Part shown: piece after piece, positions 1 to 7,314 of the stretch | Layout of the letters: each line of letters starts with the position of its first letter | How positions within the stretch are numbered: position 1 is the first letter of the stretch | Origin: Levilactobacillus tangyuanensis | Lineage (GTDB): Bacteria > Bacillota > Bacilli > Lactobacillales > Lactobacillaceae | DNA: 60,609 nucleotides | Reading direction: 5' to 3' | NCBI RefSeq assembly: GCF_003946545.1 | Contig: NZ_RHOA01000012.1 | Coordinates: forward strand, 1 to 60,609 | Notes under the pieces: generated by a model | Told to the model about the DNA's origin: nothing | Databases searched by the model: none | The model's input: only the letters and a program-made list of their open reading frames with translations | Made by a program: the position numbers and the translations under genes

Positions 1-77
1 GTTGTGGTGACACCATTAAAGACCTTTATGGGTTTTTCTGTCCACTAATATGTTCAACTTAAATTTTACAATCTACC
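1..77. repeat. Left copy of a 77-bp terminal inverted repeat (probable IS edge)
   Basis: These 77 bases are the exact reverse complement of the last 77 bases of the window; identity stops at base 78 on this side and at base 60532 on the other. Two inverted copies of one sequence at the two ends of a contig are best explained by insertion sequence copies in opposite orientation, with the contig broken inside each. The edge reads ggtagattgtaaaatttaag going outward into the element. This resembles lactobacillar IS termini (possibly IS30 family), but no transposase is inside the window, so the family is not established. A length of exactly 77 also equals a common assembler k-mer. Confidence 0.8.
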
Positions 78-205
78 ATATAATAAAAGGACACATTACT
101 ATTGTACCTGCACCAATCCACCAGAATCAGCAGAAAGCGAGAATGAGTGATTTGTCCCAAGAACAGTTTACTCGAGATTTAGTACAAATCGAATTTAAAT
201 CAGCA

Positions 206-240
206 TAGAAAAAAAGAGTCCAATTCGTAAATGAATTGAA
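206..240 (-). terminator. Possible minus-strand terminator downstream of the helix-turn-helix pseudogene
   Basis: A short hairpin, CAATTC/GAATTG with a 6-nt loop, is followed on the minus strand after 5 nt by seven T residues. The stem is only 6 bp, so the call is weak. It would end transcription of the small minus-strand genes that lie to its right. Confidence 0.3.
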
Positions 241-288
241 ATCCCACACTTCTCCCTCAACACCAGTGGACAAGTGCCGATTTTTTCC

Positions 289-498
289 TTACTGTATTTC
301 AGCATGGCCTTTGACAGCCTCCATAACTTCGCAGGTTACAATGAACTGACGGCCGAATAACTTAACTGATCCATCTGGAAAACGAGCGGGGGTGCTTCTG
401 AGAGCTTGGCGGACGTAATCCGGGGCTTTCTCCCATCATCTAGCGGTATCAGTGGCAGTCATGATTTCTGGATTGTTCAAGTCACTATGATCTGACAT
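289..498 (-). pseudogene. Broken small helix-turn-helix protein with an in-frame TGA
   Basis: Read on the minus strand from the ATG at 498, a 70-codon frame is open except for one TGA at 436-438 (codon 21). The conceptual product contains MTATDTAR, stop, WEKAPDYVRQAL, then RFPDGSVKLFGRQFIVT and MEAVKG. This matches the pattern I know from short helix-turn-helix proteins of Firmicutes mobile and accessory DNA (HTH_59-like): MTATEA, a W-x-K segment, YVRQ, RFPEGSIRKFG, and V-T-x-x-GMEAV. The TGA sits where a sense residue, often Trp, is expected, so the gene is probably inactivated by one base change. A sequencing error is the alternative. It starts 5 nt after the stop of the 33-residue peptide gene upstream, suggesting a shared transcript. 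A DNA-binding role is inferred from the motif only. Confidence 0.6.
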
Positions 499-503
499 TT
501 TAA

Positions 504-605
504 TTACCTGAAATTTGAGATTAGATTAAAGATACTGACCAGTAGGGATAGACCACTAATCGTAATAGCAACATAAAGTAGGATGGTAATCTTCTTTAAG
601 CGCAT
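504..605 (-). CDS. Small hydrophobic peptide, 33 aa (peptide C of the cluster)
   Basis: The ATG at 605 is preceded on the minus strand by a strong Shine-Dalgarno, AGGAGGG, at normal spacing. The 33-residue product starts with basic residues (MRLKK), then has one hydrophobic helix (ITILLYVAITISGLSLLVSI), and ends in Arg. It aligns without gaps to the 37-residue peptide encoded at 1131-1244, with 11 identities in the first 25 positions, including TILL and LSL. The size, charge and single helix recall type I toxins and other small membrane peptides, but I do not recognise the family. The broken helix-turn-helix gene follows 5 nt downstream. No mutation or truncation is visible. Confidence 0.5.
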   Translation of the reverse strand: MRLKKITILLYVAITISGLSLLVSIFNLISNFR

Positions 606-619
606 AATAAGCCCTCCTA

Positions 620-628
620 TGCTATAAT
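620..628 (+). promoter_or_regulatory. Extended -10 promoter element for a plus-strand RNA antisense to peptide B
   Basis: TGC followed by a perfect TATAAT (623-628) forms a strong extended -10 element, which can work without a good -35; none is seen 17 bp upstream. Transcription from about 635 would pass through the complement of the whole 40-residue peptide gene (669-791) and reach the terminator at 881-911, giving an RNA of about 280 nt with no convincing gene of its own. Confidence 0.45.
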
Positions 629-642
629 TTAGTATACACCAA

Positions 643-664
643 GTAAGGGCCCGGAGACCCTTAC
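643..664. other. Hairpin between two small peptide genes
   Basis: GTAAGGG and CCCTTAC form a perfect 7-bp stem around an 8-nt loop, 4 nt beyond the minus-strand stop codon of the 40-residue peptide gene. There is no T-run on either side, so it is not a classical terminator. It could stabilise the 3' end of the peptide B mRNA or the 5' end of the antisense RNA predicted here. Confidence 0.5.
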
Positions 665-668
665 CGTG

Positions 669-791
669 TTACTTGTGATGAGGAAGAGAATTAAGCAGTG
701 CTACAATGCCTTGGATGATGTTGATAGTCAGTAGGATGGTTGTCAACTCAGTATTTTTGTCTGCTTGCTTCTTTTTCCTTTTTTTACTCAT
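669..791 (-). CDS. Small basic-hydrophobic peptide, 40 aa (peptide B of the cluster)
   Basis: The ATG at 791 follows a purine-rich site, AGAGGCGAGG, on the minus strand. The product has a strongly basic N-terminus (MSKKRKKKQADK) and then a hydrophobic segment starting TTILL and ending NSLPHHK. TTILL is shared with the peptide at 1131-1244. The opposite strand carries a promoter and terminator that bracket this gene (620-628 and 881-911), so an antisense RNA covering the full mRNA is plausible. That arrangement is typical of type I toxin-antitoxin pairs. The toxin reading is an inference from size, composition and the antisense unit; no known toxin family was recognised. Confidence 0.45.
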   Translation of the reverse strand: MSKKRKKKQADKNTELTTILLTINIIQGIVALLNSLPHHK

Positions 792-880
792 CACCTCGCC
801 TCTTTTCTATACCACTACAACACGCCCTGTGGTATACATTGCTGAGCGTATAGCAGGATTAATTCAAAATAAGAGCATGA

Positions 881-911
881 AAAACCACCTCTCAAAAGAG
901 AAGTGGTTTTT
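881..911 (+). terminator. Rho-independent terminator, possibly bidirectional
   Basis: AAAACCAC and GTGGTTTT pair around an inner TCTC/GAGA stem, with one mismatch and an AAAA loop; the plus strand continues into T residues (907-911). It would end the plus-strand RNA predicted to start near 635. On the minus strand the U-tract is shorter but usable. Confidence 0.7.
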
Positions 912-1080
912 AATCGTGTACATAAGCCCTGCCCTAAAATCTCCCTCAAATCGAGAGTAAACAGTAATGAACAATAGAAATGGAATTTTTAAAATGCCAG
1001 AATAGCAGCGTTTAAAGCACCTTGTATGAATCGAAAAAACCAAAAAGATCTAATTGATTAGCGAAAAATAGGGAAAATAA

Positions 1081-1125
1081 AGGGATTCAACCACGATGTA
1101 AGCTCGTTGTTGAATCCCTTTTTCG
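1081..1125. terminator. Bidirectional terminator downstream of the 37-aa peptide
   Basis: AGGGATTCAACCACGA pairs with TCGTTGTTGAATCCCT across a 7-nt loop, with one mismatch. The plus strand ends in five T and the minus strand continues TTTATTTT. The hairpin begins a few bases after the minus-strand stop codon at 1131. The 170 bases between 911 and 1081 show no gene. Confidence 0.8.
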
Positions 1126-1130
1126 GTGAA

Positions 1131-1244
1131 TTAGTCTTCCGACGTCTGGTGGTCGGTGAGTCGGTGGTGAAGCGTGATGATCAGCGACAGTGAGTTCAGG
1201 ATAATTGCCGTCGACAGCAAAATCGTCGTGAGCTTTTTGGTCAT
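1131..1244 (-). CDS. Small hydrophobic peptide, 37 aa (peptide A of the cluster)
   Basis: A textbook AAGGAGG lies 7 nt upstream of the ATG at 1244 on the minus strand, and a strong terminator follows the stop codon, so this is a complete monocistronic unit. The product begins MTKKLTTILLSTAIIL, continues as one membrane-spanning helix (NSLSLIITL), and ends in a polar His- and acid-containing tail. It is clearly similar to the peptide at 504-605 and shares TTILL with the one at 669-791. Function is unknown. A type I toxin-like or regulatory membrane peptide is possible, but no antisense promoter was found for this copy. The perfect ribosome-binding site is the best evidence that it is translated. 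Confidence 0.6.
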   Translation of the reverse strand: MTKKLTTILLSTAIILNSLSLIITLHHRLTDHQTSED

Positions 1245-1341
1245 CGCAAAACCTCCTTAGGATATCTACCGTTAGTAGACCTTTAGTCGTGAGTTGAGCA
1301 ACTTTTATTATTGAACAGTTACTTTGGCTAAATGCATGCAC

Positions 1342-1372
1342 AAAAAAATCCCGCCAACAGGCGAGACTTTTT
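1342..1372 (-). terminator. rpsD terminator
   Basis: On the minus strand CTCGCC-TGTT-GGCGGG forms a stem directly followed by a run of seven T. It lies about 20 nt after the rpsD stop codon. Confidence 0.85.
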
Positions 1373-1391
1373 AAACCAGTAAGAATTAATC

Positions 1392-1997
1392 TTAACGGTT
1401 GTAGTATTCAACGATAAGAGAGTCGTCGAGTTCTGCATCTAATTCTTCACGTTGAGGGAAGCGGGTAAGGGAACCTTCCAGCTTGTCAGCGTCGAATTGG
1501 ACGTATTGTGGACGGCCAACAACGGCTTCCACAGCACCCTTGATAACAGTCATGTCCTTGGACTTTTCACGTACTGAGATAACTTGGCCAACTTCTACTT
1601 CGTATGAAGGGATGTCGACACGCTTGCCATCAACAGTGATGTGACCATGGTTAACCAATTGACGAGCTTGACGACGAGTCGTTGCCAAACCTAAACGGTA
1701 AACCATGTTGTCAAGACGACGTTCGAGTAAGATCATGAAGTTAGTCCCATGGGTACCTTCCTTGATCTTGCCGGCGCGCTTGAACAAGTTGAAGAATTGA
1801 CGTTCAGTCATGCCGTAAGTGAAACGGAGCTTTTGCTTTTCACGCAATTGCGTACCGTATTCAGATAACTTTTGACGACGACCTTGACCATGATCACCAG
1901 GTGCGTAAGGACGACGGTTTAATTCTTTACCAGTGCCGGAAAGGGATACCCCTAAACGACGGGAAATACGCCAGCTTGGGCCAGTGTAACGAGACAT
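1392..1997 (-). CDS. rpsD: 30S ribosomal protein S4
   Basis: This 201-residue protein binds 16S rRNA early in small-subunit assembly and in many Firmicutes represses its own mRNA. It starts [16 protein letters not shown], has the [11 protein letters not shown] segment, and carries the S4 RNA-binding domain near residues 90-155 ([28 protein letters not shown]). An in-frame ATG lies 15 nt further upstream, but the Shine-Dalgarno GGAGGA sits just before 1997, so that start is chosen. The Zn-binding cysteines of the C+ type of S4 are absent, giving the Cys-free form common in this group. It is a single-gene unit with its own promoter, a long leader and a terminator. Confidence 0.98.
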   Translation of the reverse strand: MSRYTGPSWRISRRLGVSLSGTGKELNRRPYAPGDHGQGRRQKLSEYGTQLREKQKLRFTYGMTERQFFNLFKRAGKIKEGTHGTNFMILLERRLDNMVYRLGLATTRRQARQLVNHGHITVDGKRVDIPSYEVEVGQVISVREKSKDMTVIKGAVEAVVGRPQYVQFDADKLEGSLTRFPQREELDAELDDSLIVEYYNR

Positions 1998-2175
1998 AGA
2001 TAGTTCCTCCAATAAAATAAGTTATTTGGAGTAAAATAAGCTGTTTATAAGTTTAGTATTCGTGCAGATTGCTTTGCAGGTTTCACCGTATGCAGCCGCA
2101 GGTTACTTCCTGAACCAATGTAACGGCAACAATCTGTTGACGAGCTTACCACTTATCGCTGCATTATTTTACACA
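1998..2175 (-). promoter_or_regulatory. Long 5' leader of rpsD, probable S4 autoregulatory RNA
   Basis: About 178 nt separate the predicted transcription start (about 2175) from the rpsD ATG, with no coding sequence between. In Bacillus the rpsD leader is bound by S4 to repress translation. A leader of this length on a monocistronic rpsD fits that known mechanism. I did not derive a convincing fold, so the assignment rests on context. Confidence 0.5.
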
Positions 2176-2181
2176 AACGCC

Positions 2182-2211
2182 ATTATACCCAGATTTGTTA
2201 AGCTTTGTCAA
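2182..2211 (-). promoter_or_regulatory. rpsD promoter
   Basis: On the minus strand TTGACA (2211-2206), an 18-bp spacer and TATAAT (2187-2182) match the sigma-A consensus perfectly. The -35 overlaps the 3' end of the upstream GAF-domain gene. Confidence 0.85.
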
Positions 2212-2668
2212 TGTGTGTCAGTAAAATGGCCGCGAATTTCTCCAGGATCGCCTGGTCGGCAGTGGTAAAACGCTCCTTGATAGGGGAATCAATGTCCATG
2301 ACCCCTAATTTGGTTCCGTCCCTTAGGGTTAAAGGCACCACAATTTCGGCATTGCTGGCGGAGTCACAGGCGATGTGACCGGGGAATTGATGGACGTCTG
2401 GGACCAATTGCGTCGTTTGGGTTGCCAGTGCGGTGCCACAGACACCACTGTTGTTTTCGATATGGACACAGGCAACGTTGCCCTGGAAGGGCCCAAGAAT
2501 CAGGTCGTCGGTGTCCGGTTGGTAAAGATAAAAGCCGGACCAGTTAATATCGGATAGCGTCTGCATCAGGAGTGCGGAGGCGTTGGCCAGGTTAGCCACT
2601 AAATTAGTTTCCCCATGAAGCAGGGCATCGAGCTGATCGTTAATAATGGGATTAATTGGTTCACTCAT
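2198..2668 (-). CDS. GAF-domain free methionine-(R)-sulfoxide reductase (fRMsr/MsrC type)
   Basis: The 156-residue protein is a single GAF domain. It carries the fRMsr signatures NWSGFYLY, LGPFQGNVACVHI, GVCGTA, DVHQFPGHIACDS and GVMDIDSP. Three cysteines, C67, C77 and C101, have the same spacing (10 and 24 residues) as the catalytic cysteines of the E. coli enzyme, so it is expected to reduce free methionine-R-sulfoxide using thioredoxin. The ATG at 2668 is chosen because GGAGGCC precedes it; the longer frame adds 12 residues without support. It lies just upstream of rpsD on the same strand, as in many lactobacilli. The cytosolic antioxidant role is family knowledge. Confidence 0.88.
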   Translation of the reverse strand: MSEPINPIINDQLDALLHGETNLVANLANASALLMQTLSDINWSGFYLYQPDTDDLILGPFQGNVACVHIENNSGVCGTALATQTTQLVPDVHQFPGHIACDSASNAEIVVPLTLRDGTKLGVMDIDSPIKERFTTADQAILEKFAAILLTHIDKA

Positions 2669-2762
2669 GTAAAGGCCTCCAAGTTTTTTGTCATTCTGAA
2701 TCAATCATAGCGAAAAACGTTCAGTGAATCCCGAAAACCTAGTGAAGCGTAGGCGCCACTTA

Positions 2763-2771
2763 TGCTATAAT
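2763..2771 (+). promoter_or_regulatory. ezrA extended -10 promoter
   Basis: TGC plus TATAAT (2766-2771) lies between the divergent GAF gene and ezrA. The -35 is poor, as usual for extended -10 promoters. Confidence 0.6.
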
Positions 2772-2854
2772 CGAAATTAGATTAAATTGTAAAATGAACG
2801 ACGCTTTTTTGCAACTTGTTAGCGTTTTAAAAGCGGATGAAGGATGGGGTCAAA

Positions 2855-4585
2855 ATGATTGGTGTGCTAATTGGAATCGTTATTCTGGCGATTATCGTCT
2901 ACCTGGGCGTACTCGCTTACCAGCAACGGGTACGGAAACAGGTGGCTGCCCTCACCACTAAAAAGGAATCCATGATGACCATCCCCTTGGCGGATGAAAT
3001 TAAATTAGTGGGAGAGATGAGTCTAACCGGCCATTCTCTTGAAAAATACGAAGACTTACAGGCGGATTACACGGATATCAAAGAGCATCGTTTTGAACGA
3101 ATTGACCAACAATTGAGTCAGTTAACAGACGATTCTCGCGGGGTCAACCTACCGCAATTGCGGCAATCCCTGAATAAGGTGACGCAATTGGTTAATGAGA
3201 CCGATGAGCTCATTCAATCTGTCCAGGCTGACTTGGCCAACCTTCAAGAGGTGGACAAGCAGCACCGTCAGGCGGTTCACGAATTGGAGCAGAAGTATCA
3301 AGGCCTGCGCAAGACCTTGCTTGCCAAAAACTTTGCCTTTGGTCCTAGCATTGATAAGCTTGAGGAACGACTTAGCCAACTGGAAGATGATTTTGATACC
3401 TTTACCCAGCTGACCAAGGAGGGCGACCATGAGCGGGCGGCGGACGTCCTAGAACAGCTCAAGGAAGATACCAGCGTACTGGATGATCTGATTGCTGACA
3501 TTCCACCATTGTATAAGGACTTGACCGTCACTTATCCCGACCAAGTCAAGGAATTGAAGAGTGGGTATCAACAACTGAGTGACCAACATTATCACTTTGG
3601 CGAAATGAACTTGCCCGACCTGATTCAGAAGATTGAGGATCGAATCAATGAGAACCTGACAACCTTAAAGGATTTACGCCCTGAGGATGCTCAGGTCGTT
3701 AATGACCGAATTGCCAATCAAATTGATCAGGTCTATGACTTGATGCAAACGGAGCTCGATTCGAAGTCTCCGGTTGACGCCAATTTGGATGGGGTTGCCA
3801 AGTTTATCGCGCACGCCCAAAACCAGAGTCACACCTTACTTAATGAACTCGATCGACTAGGCCAGAATTACACGCTGGACCATCAAGAGTTAGAAACGGC
3901 TCGGGAACTCAACGAGCAGATTCGAACCATTGATGGCATCTATCAGGCAGACGTTCAGGCCATTGCCGACAAACAGGCTACATATTCCCAAATCTTGGAA
4001 CACCAAGAACATCAAAACAAGGACCTCTCTCAGATTGAGGAACAACAGGGGCAAATCTTGAAGAGCGTTGCCGGCTTGGTTGATGAAGAACGGCAAGCAC
4101 GAGAAACCTTGCAACAGTTCGACTTCAACCTGCATAGCCTGCGACGGCAAGTTGAAAATCTGAATTTGCCCGGGATTCCTCAAACCTACCTGGATTACTT
4201 CTTCGTGGTTCGCGATGAGGTTGCACAACTCGCAACCGATATGGACCAACCCCAGATCGATATGGAACGGATCACCAAGCAATTGCTGATTATCCAAACC
4301 GATTTGGATACCTTAAAGGAGAAGACGGAAGATCTCATCGATAGTTCACAGTTGGCCGAGCAATTGTTGCAATACGCCAATCGCTATCAGGTCAGCCATG
4401 AAGACGTGGCGACTGCCAGCAAGAAGGCTTCGCAACTGTTTGAAAAGGATTATCAATACGCCCAGGCGTTGGAAACCATCGCCACGGTTTTGGACGAGGT
4501 TGAACCCGGTTCTTACAAGCGACTAGAGGATGCCTACTACAATCGTAAGGGAACCCAGAAGCCTGAAAAGAAGACAGAAGAATAA
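2855..4585 (+). CDS. ezrA: Septation ring formation regulator EzrA
   Basis: This 576-residue protein has one N-terminal membrane segment (about residues 3-22, GVLIGIVILAIIVYLGV) followed almost entirely by charged, heptad-rich coiled coil, which is the EzrA architecture and length. In Gram-positive bacteria EzrA sits at the membrane, binds FtsZ, restrains Z-ring formation at the poles and links division to wall synthesis. The ATG at 2855 is preferred because AAGGATGGGG lies just before it; the in-frame ATG at 2837 overlaps that site. It is monocistronic, with its own promoter and terminator, upstream of the cysteine desulfurase-thiI pair as in other Bacilli. Confidence 0.95.
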   Translation: MIGVLIGIVILAIIVYLGVLAYQQRVRKQVAALTTKKESMMTIPLADEIKLVGEMSLTGHSLEKYEDLQADYTDIKEHRFERIDQQLSQLTDDSRGVNLPQLRQSLNKVTQLVNETDELIQSVQADLANLQEVDKQHRQAVHELEQKYQGLRKTLLAKNFAFGPSIDKLEERLSQLEDDFDTFTQLTKEGDHERAADVLEQLKEDTSVLDDLIADIPPLYKDLTVTYPDQVKELKSGYQQLSDQHYHFGEMNLPDLIQKIEDRINENLTTLKDLRPEDAQVVNDRIANQIDQVYDLMQTELDSKSPVDANLDGVAKFIAHAQNQSHTLLNELDRLGQNYTLDHQELETARELNEQIRTIDGIYQADVQAIADKQATYSQILEHQEHQNKDLSQIEEQQGQILKSVAGLVDEERQARETLQQFDFNLHSLRRQVENLNLPGIPQTYLDYFFVVRDEVAQLATDMDQPQIDMERITKQLLIIQTDLDTLKEKTEDLIDSSQLAEQLLQYANRYQVSHEDVATASKKASQLFEKDYQYAQALETIATVLDEVEPGSYKRLEDAYYNRKGTQKPEKKTEE

Positions 4586-4593
4586 GCCCGAGT

Positions 4594-4632
4594 AACGAGG
4601 TGGTGCCCAATCGTGGCCGCCTCGTTTTTTTA
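4594..4632 (+). terminator. ezrA terminator
   Basis: AACGAGG pairs with CCTCGTT, followed by a T-run. Confidence 0.8.
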
Positions 4633-4673
4633 TTTAAGAGAAACTGGCTCATTGGTGGAATGAGGGGCGGGGC

Positions 4674-4702
4674 TTGTGGTTGAGAACATTTGTGTTTATA
4701 AT
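4674..4702 (+). promoter_or_regulatory. Promoter of the cysteine desulfurase-thiI operon
   Basis: TTGTGG, a 17-bp spacer and TATAAT. Confidence 0.75.
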
Positions 4703-4755
4703 GAGAAAGAATTTCTATCGGAGTCGAACCAATAGAATAGATAAGAGGGTTCTGT

Positions 4756-5901
4756 ATGATTTATTTTGATAACAGTGCAACGACTAAGCCGGCGCCGGCT
4801 GTCGTTGATACGTATGCTAAGGTCAGTGCTAACTACTGGGGAAACCCATCGAGCCTGCACAACTTTGGGGAGCAAGCCTTCAATTTACTGGAGCAATCTC
4901 GCCAGCAAATTGCCGACTTAGTGGGCGCCTCACTGAGTGAAATCTTGTTCACTAGTGGCGGTACCGAAGGTGATAACTGGGCCATTAAGGGCACAGCCAT
5001 GATGAAACGGGAATTCGGGAACCACTTGATTACGACCGAGGTCGAACATCCAGCCGTTCACAATTCCATGGAACAGCTGAAGCAATTGGGCTTCGAGGTT
5101 ACCTATCTACCTGTAGACGAGAACGGCCGGGTCTCCGCAGCCGACCTGCGCGCCGCTATTCGTCCAAGTACGATTCTGGTTTCCACGATGGCCGTTAATA
5201 ATGAAATCGGGGCCGTTCAACCCCTAGCCGAAATCGCGGATGTCTTACGTGATTTTCCTAAGATTCACTGGCACATCGATGCCGTCCAAGGGATTGGTAA
5301 AGGTCTGTTTAAGCAGATCTTCAACGATCGCGTGGACTTCGTGACCTTCTCTGGCCATAAGTTCCATGCGCCACGGGGCATTGGCTTCATGTACAAACGT
5401 CAGGGTCGGATGATTTCACCCTTGATGGCCGGGGGCGGTCAAGAACGGGATTTACGTTCCGGGACTGAGAACTTACCAGCGATCGCGGCAATGGCCAAGG
5501 CTATGCGGTTATTGTTGGAAGACGAGGACGCCAAGGTTAAACAACAGCGGGCCATTCGATTGGCCATCTTGCATCACGTCGAAAAGTTCCCGAACGTGAC
5601 GGTGTTCTCTAAGGATCTACCAGTCTTTGCCCCACACATTCTGTGTTTCGCGATTGCCGGTGTCCGCGGGGAAACGATTGTTCACGCTTTCGAGCAACAT
5701 GATATTTACATTTCGACCACGAGCGCCTGCTCATCCAAGAAACACGTCGAATCCAGCACCCTGCAAGCCATGCAGATTGATGATGGGATTGCCACGAGTG
5801 CTATTCGGATTTCACTGGATGAACACAATACGATGGCCGAAGCTGAGAAATTTAACCAAGTCTTTGATGAACTGTACACGGAGTTCGCCAAGCTAAGCTA
5901 A
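4756..5901 (+). CDS. Cysteine desulfurase (NifS/IscS-like, partner of ThiI)
   Basis: This 381-residue PLP-dependent aminotransferase-fold enzyme removes sulfur from cysteine to form an enzyme persulfide. Visible motifs are [30 protein letters not shown] (His98), [29 protein letters not shown] with PLP lysine K202, RSGTENL, and the persulfide-forming Cys325 in TTSACSSKK. The start follows AAGAGGG. thiI begins 20 nt downstream and no isc or suf genes are nearby. The same pairing in Bacillus (NifZ-ThiI) supplies sulfur for 4-thiouridine in tRNA, so that role is inferred here. The dedicated desulfurases are hard to separate by sequence alone, so no symbol is given. Confidence 0.92.
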   Translation: MIYFDNSATTKPAPAVVDTYAKVSANYWGNPSSLHNFGEQAFNLLEQSRQQIADLVGASLSEILFTSGGTEGDNWAIKGTAMMKREFGNHLITTEVEHPAVHNSMEQLKQLGFEVTYLPVDENGRVSAADLRAAIRPSTILVSTMAVNNEIGAVQPLAEIADVLRDFPKIHWHIDAVQGIGKGLFKQIFNDRVDFVTFSGHKFHAPRGIGFMYKRQGRMISPLMAGGGQERDLRSGTENLPAIAAMAKAMRLLLEDEDAKVKQQRAIRLAILHHVEKFPNVTVFSKDLPVFAPHILCFAIAGVRGETIVHAFEQHDIYISTTSACSSKKHVESSTLQAMQIDDGIATSAIRISLDEHNTMAEAEKFNQVFDELYTEFAKLS

Positions 5902-5921
5902 ACGACGAAAGGGGTCGCGGA

Positions 5922-7139
5922 ATGGAATACAGCGAAATCATGGTACGCTATGGCGAGTTGTCGACGAAGGGTAAAAACAAGAAAGACTTCATCAAACAAC
6001 TCGGTCATAACGTCCGCAAAGCCTTACAACAGTTTGAAGAACTTGAGATTAAGGCACAACACGACCGGTTACACGTTACCTTGAACGGGGCAGATTCTGC
6101 CGCCGTCATGGACCGGTTAGGCGACGTTTTTGGGATTGAAAACTTTTCACCTTCCGTTAAGGTTGAAAAGGATATAGATGCCGTTAAAGCGACGGCTCTA
6201 GCCATGGTCAAAGAGATCTTTGAACCTGGCATGACCTTCAAGATTAACACGCGTCGCCAGGACAAGGAATTTGAATATGACACGAACCAGTTGAACGATC
6301 TGCTGGGTGGCTATATTCTAGAGAATGTCCCTGGCATTCAGGTCAAGATGAAGAAGCCTGACCTGACCTTGCGGGTGGAAGTTCGCATGAACGGGGTCTT
6401 CTTATCCGGTCGCACGATTCAAGGGGCCGGTGGCCTACCAGTCGGAACCGGTGGCAAGGCGGTCATGATGCTTTCGGGTGGGATTGACTCGCCCGTTGCG
6501 TCATACTATGCTATGCGACGCGGTGTTAAGCTGGATATGGTGCACTTCTTCAGTCCGCCATACACGTCGGAACAAGCCCTGGCCAAGGCCAAGGAATTAA
6601 CCGCCCGTATGGCCGGCTACTCCGGTGGCATTCAGTTCATTCAGGTGCCATTCACCAAGATTCAAGAGACCATTAAGGAACAGGTGCCAGAAGGTTACCT
6701 GATGACCATCCAACGGCGGTTAATGCTACGCTTAACGGCGGCTATCGCCGAGATGCGGCATGCCAAGGGGATCTTCAACGGTGAATCCTTGGGCCAAGTG
6801 GCCTCACAAACGCTGGAAAGCATGATGGCGATTAACGATGTCACCACCATGCCAATCCTGCGGCCACTGTTATCGATGGACAAAACGGAAATCATCAAGG
6901 TTGCCGAAGACATCGACACCTATGACCTGTCTATTCTGCCATACGAAGACTGCTGTACCATCTTCACGCCGCCAGCACCAAAGACGCGGCCTGACCTGGA
7001 AAAGTCTCGCAAGTATGAAAAGTACATCGACGTTGAGGGCTTGATGAAGGAAGCATTGGAAGGGATTACCATTACGGACATCCGGCCCAACGACAAGTTC
7101 TTGAATCAAAACGAAGACGTCTTTGCAGAGTTACTTTAA
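5922..7139 (+). CDS. thiI: tRNA 4-thiouridine synthetase ThiI
   Basis: The 405-residue protein has an N-terminal ferredoxin-like plus THUMP RNA-binding region (about 1-165), then a PP-loop ATP pyrophosphatase domain with SGGIDSP at 185-191. It adenylates U8 of tRNA before sulfur transfer. The C-terminal rhodanese domain of the E. coli enzyme is absent, as is normal in Firmicutes, so sulfur probably comes directly from the desulfurase encoded upstream. The ATG follows AAAGGGG. It is the second gene of a two-gene operon closed by a terminator. A role in thiamin synthesis is less likely without the rhodanese domain. Confidence 0.96.
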   Translation: MEYSEIMVRYGELSTKGKNKKDFIKQLGHNVRKALQQFEELEIKAQHDRLHVTLNGADSAAVMDRLGDVFGIENFSPSVKVEKDIDAVKATALAMVKEIFEPGMTFKINTRRQDKEFEYDTNQLNDLLGGYILENVPGIQVKMKKPDLTLRVEVRMNGVFLSGRTIQGAGGLPVGTGGKAVMMLSGGIDSPVASYYAMRRGVKLDMVHFFSPPYTSEQALAKAKELTARMAGYSGGIQFIQVPFTKIQETIKEQVPEGYLMTIQRRLMLRLTAAIAEMRHAKGIFNGESLGQVASQTLESMMAINDVTTMPILRPLLSMDKTEIIKVAEDIDTYDLSILPYEDCCTIFTPPAPKTRPDLEKSRKYEKYIDVEGLMKEALEGITITDIRPNDKFLNQNEDVFAELL

Positions 7140-7153
7140 TTTAACTTTCTGAA

Positions 7154-7186
7154 GGGATCCGGCTAAATGTCGGGTCCTTTTTTTAT
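7154..7186 (+). terminator. thiI terminator
   Basis: GGATCCG pairs with CGGGTCC across a 9-nt loop and is followed by seven T. Confidence 0.85.
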
Positions 7187-7232
7187 AATTCGACAGGGCG
7201 AAGGAGTTTTTTAGCTTTTTCAGTGAAAACGC

Positions 7233-7262
7233 TTGTCAGGCCAGGGGGCAATGCGCGATAAT
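7233..7262 (+). promoter_or_regulatory. tpx promoter
   Basis: TTGTCA (7233-7238), an 18-bp spacer and GATAAT (7257-7262). A cre-like string (TGAAAACGCTT) just upstream fits the consensus poorly. Confidence 0.6.
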
Positions 7263-7314
7263 TAAGCTAATGATCGGTGGAAGCCGGTTAATCAATTTGA
7301 AGGGGTTGATCTGC

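Noticed and set aside
104-208. Plus-strand frame end (PAPIHQNQQKAR to EFKSA) that could be a transposase C-terminus
   Set aside because: The match to IS3-type C-termini is too weak to call, and the frame continues into the IS edge without a start. A codon-level comparison with IS databases would decide.
706-960. 84-codon plus-strand frame with a hydrophobic start
   Set aside because: It lies opposite the 40-residue minus-strand peptide, has no ribosome-binding site, and runs through an intrinsic terminator.
1087-1341. 84-codon minus-strand frame overlapping the 37-residue peptide
   Set aside because: It is in a different frame from the peptide that has AAGGAGG and a terminator, and it runs through the terminator hairpin.
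7222-7238. cre-like sequence in the tpx promoter region
   Set aside because: TGAAAACGCTTGTC misses the last three consensus positions of the cre site.
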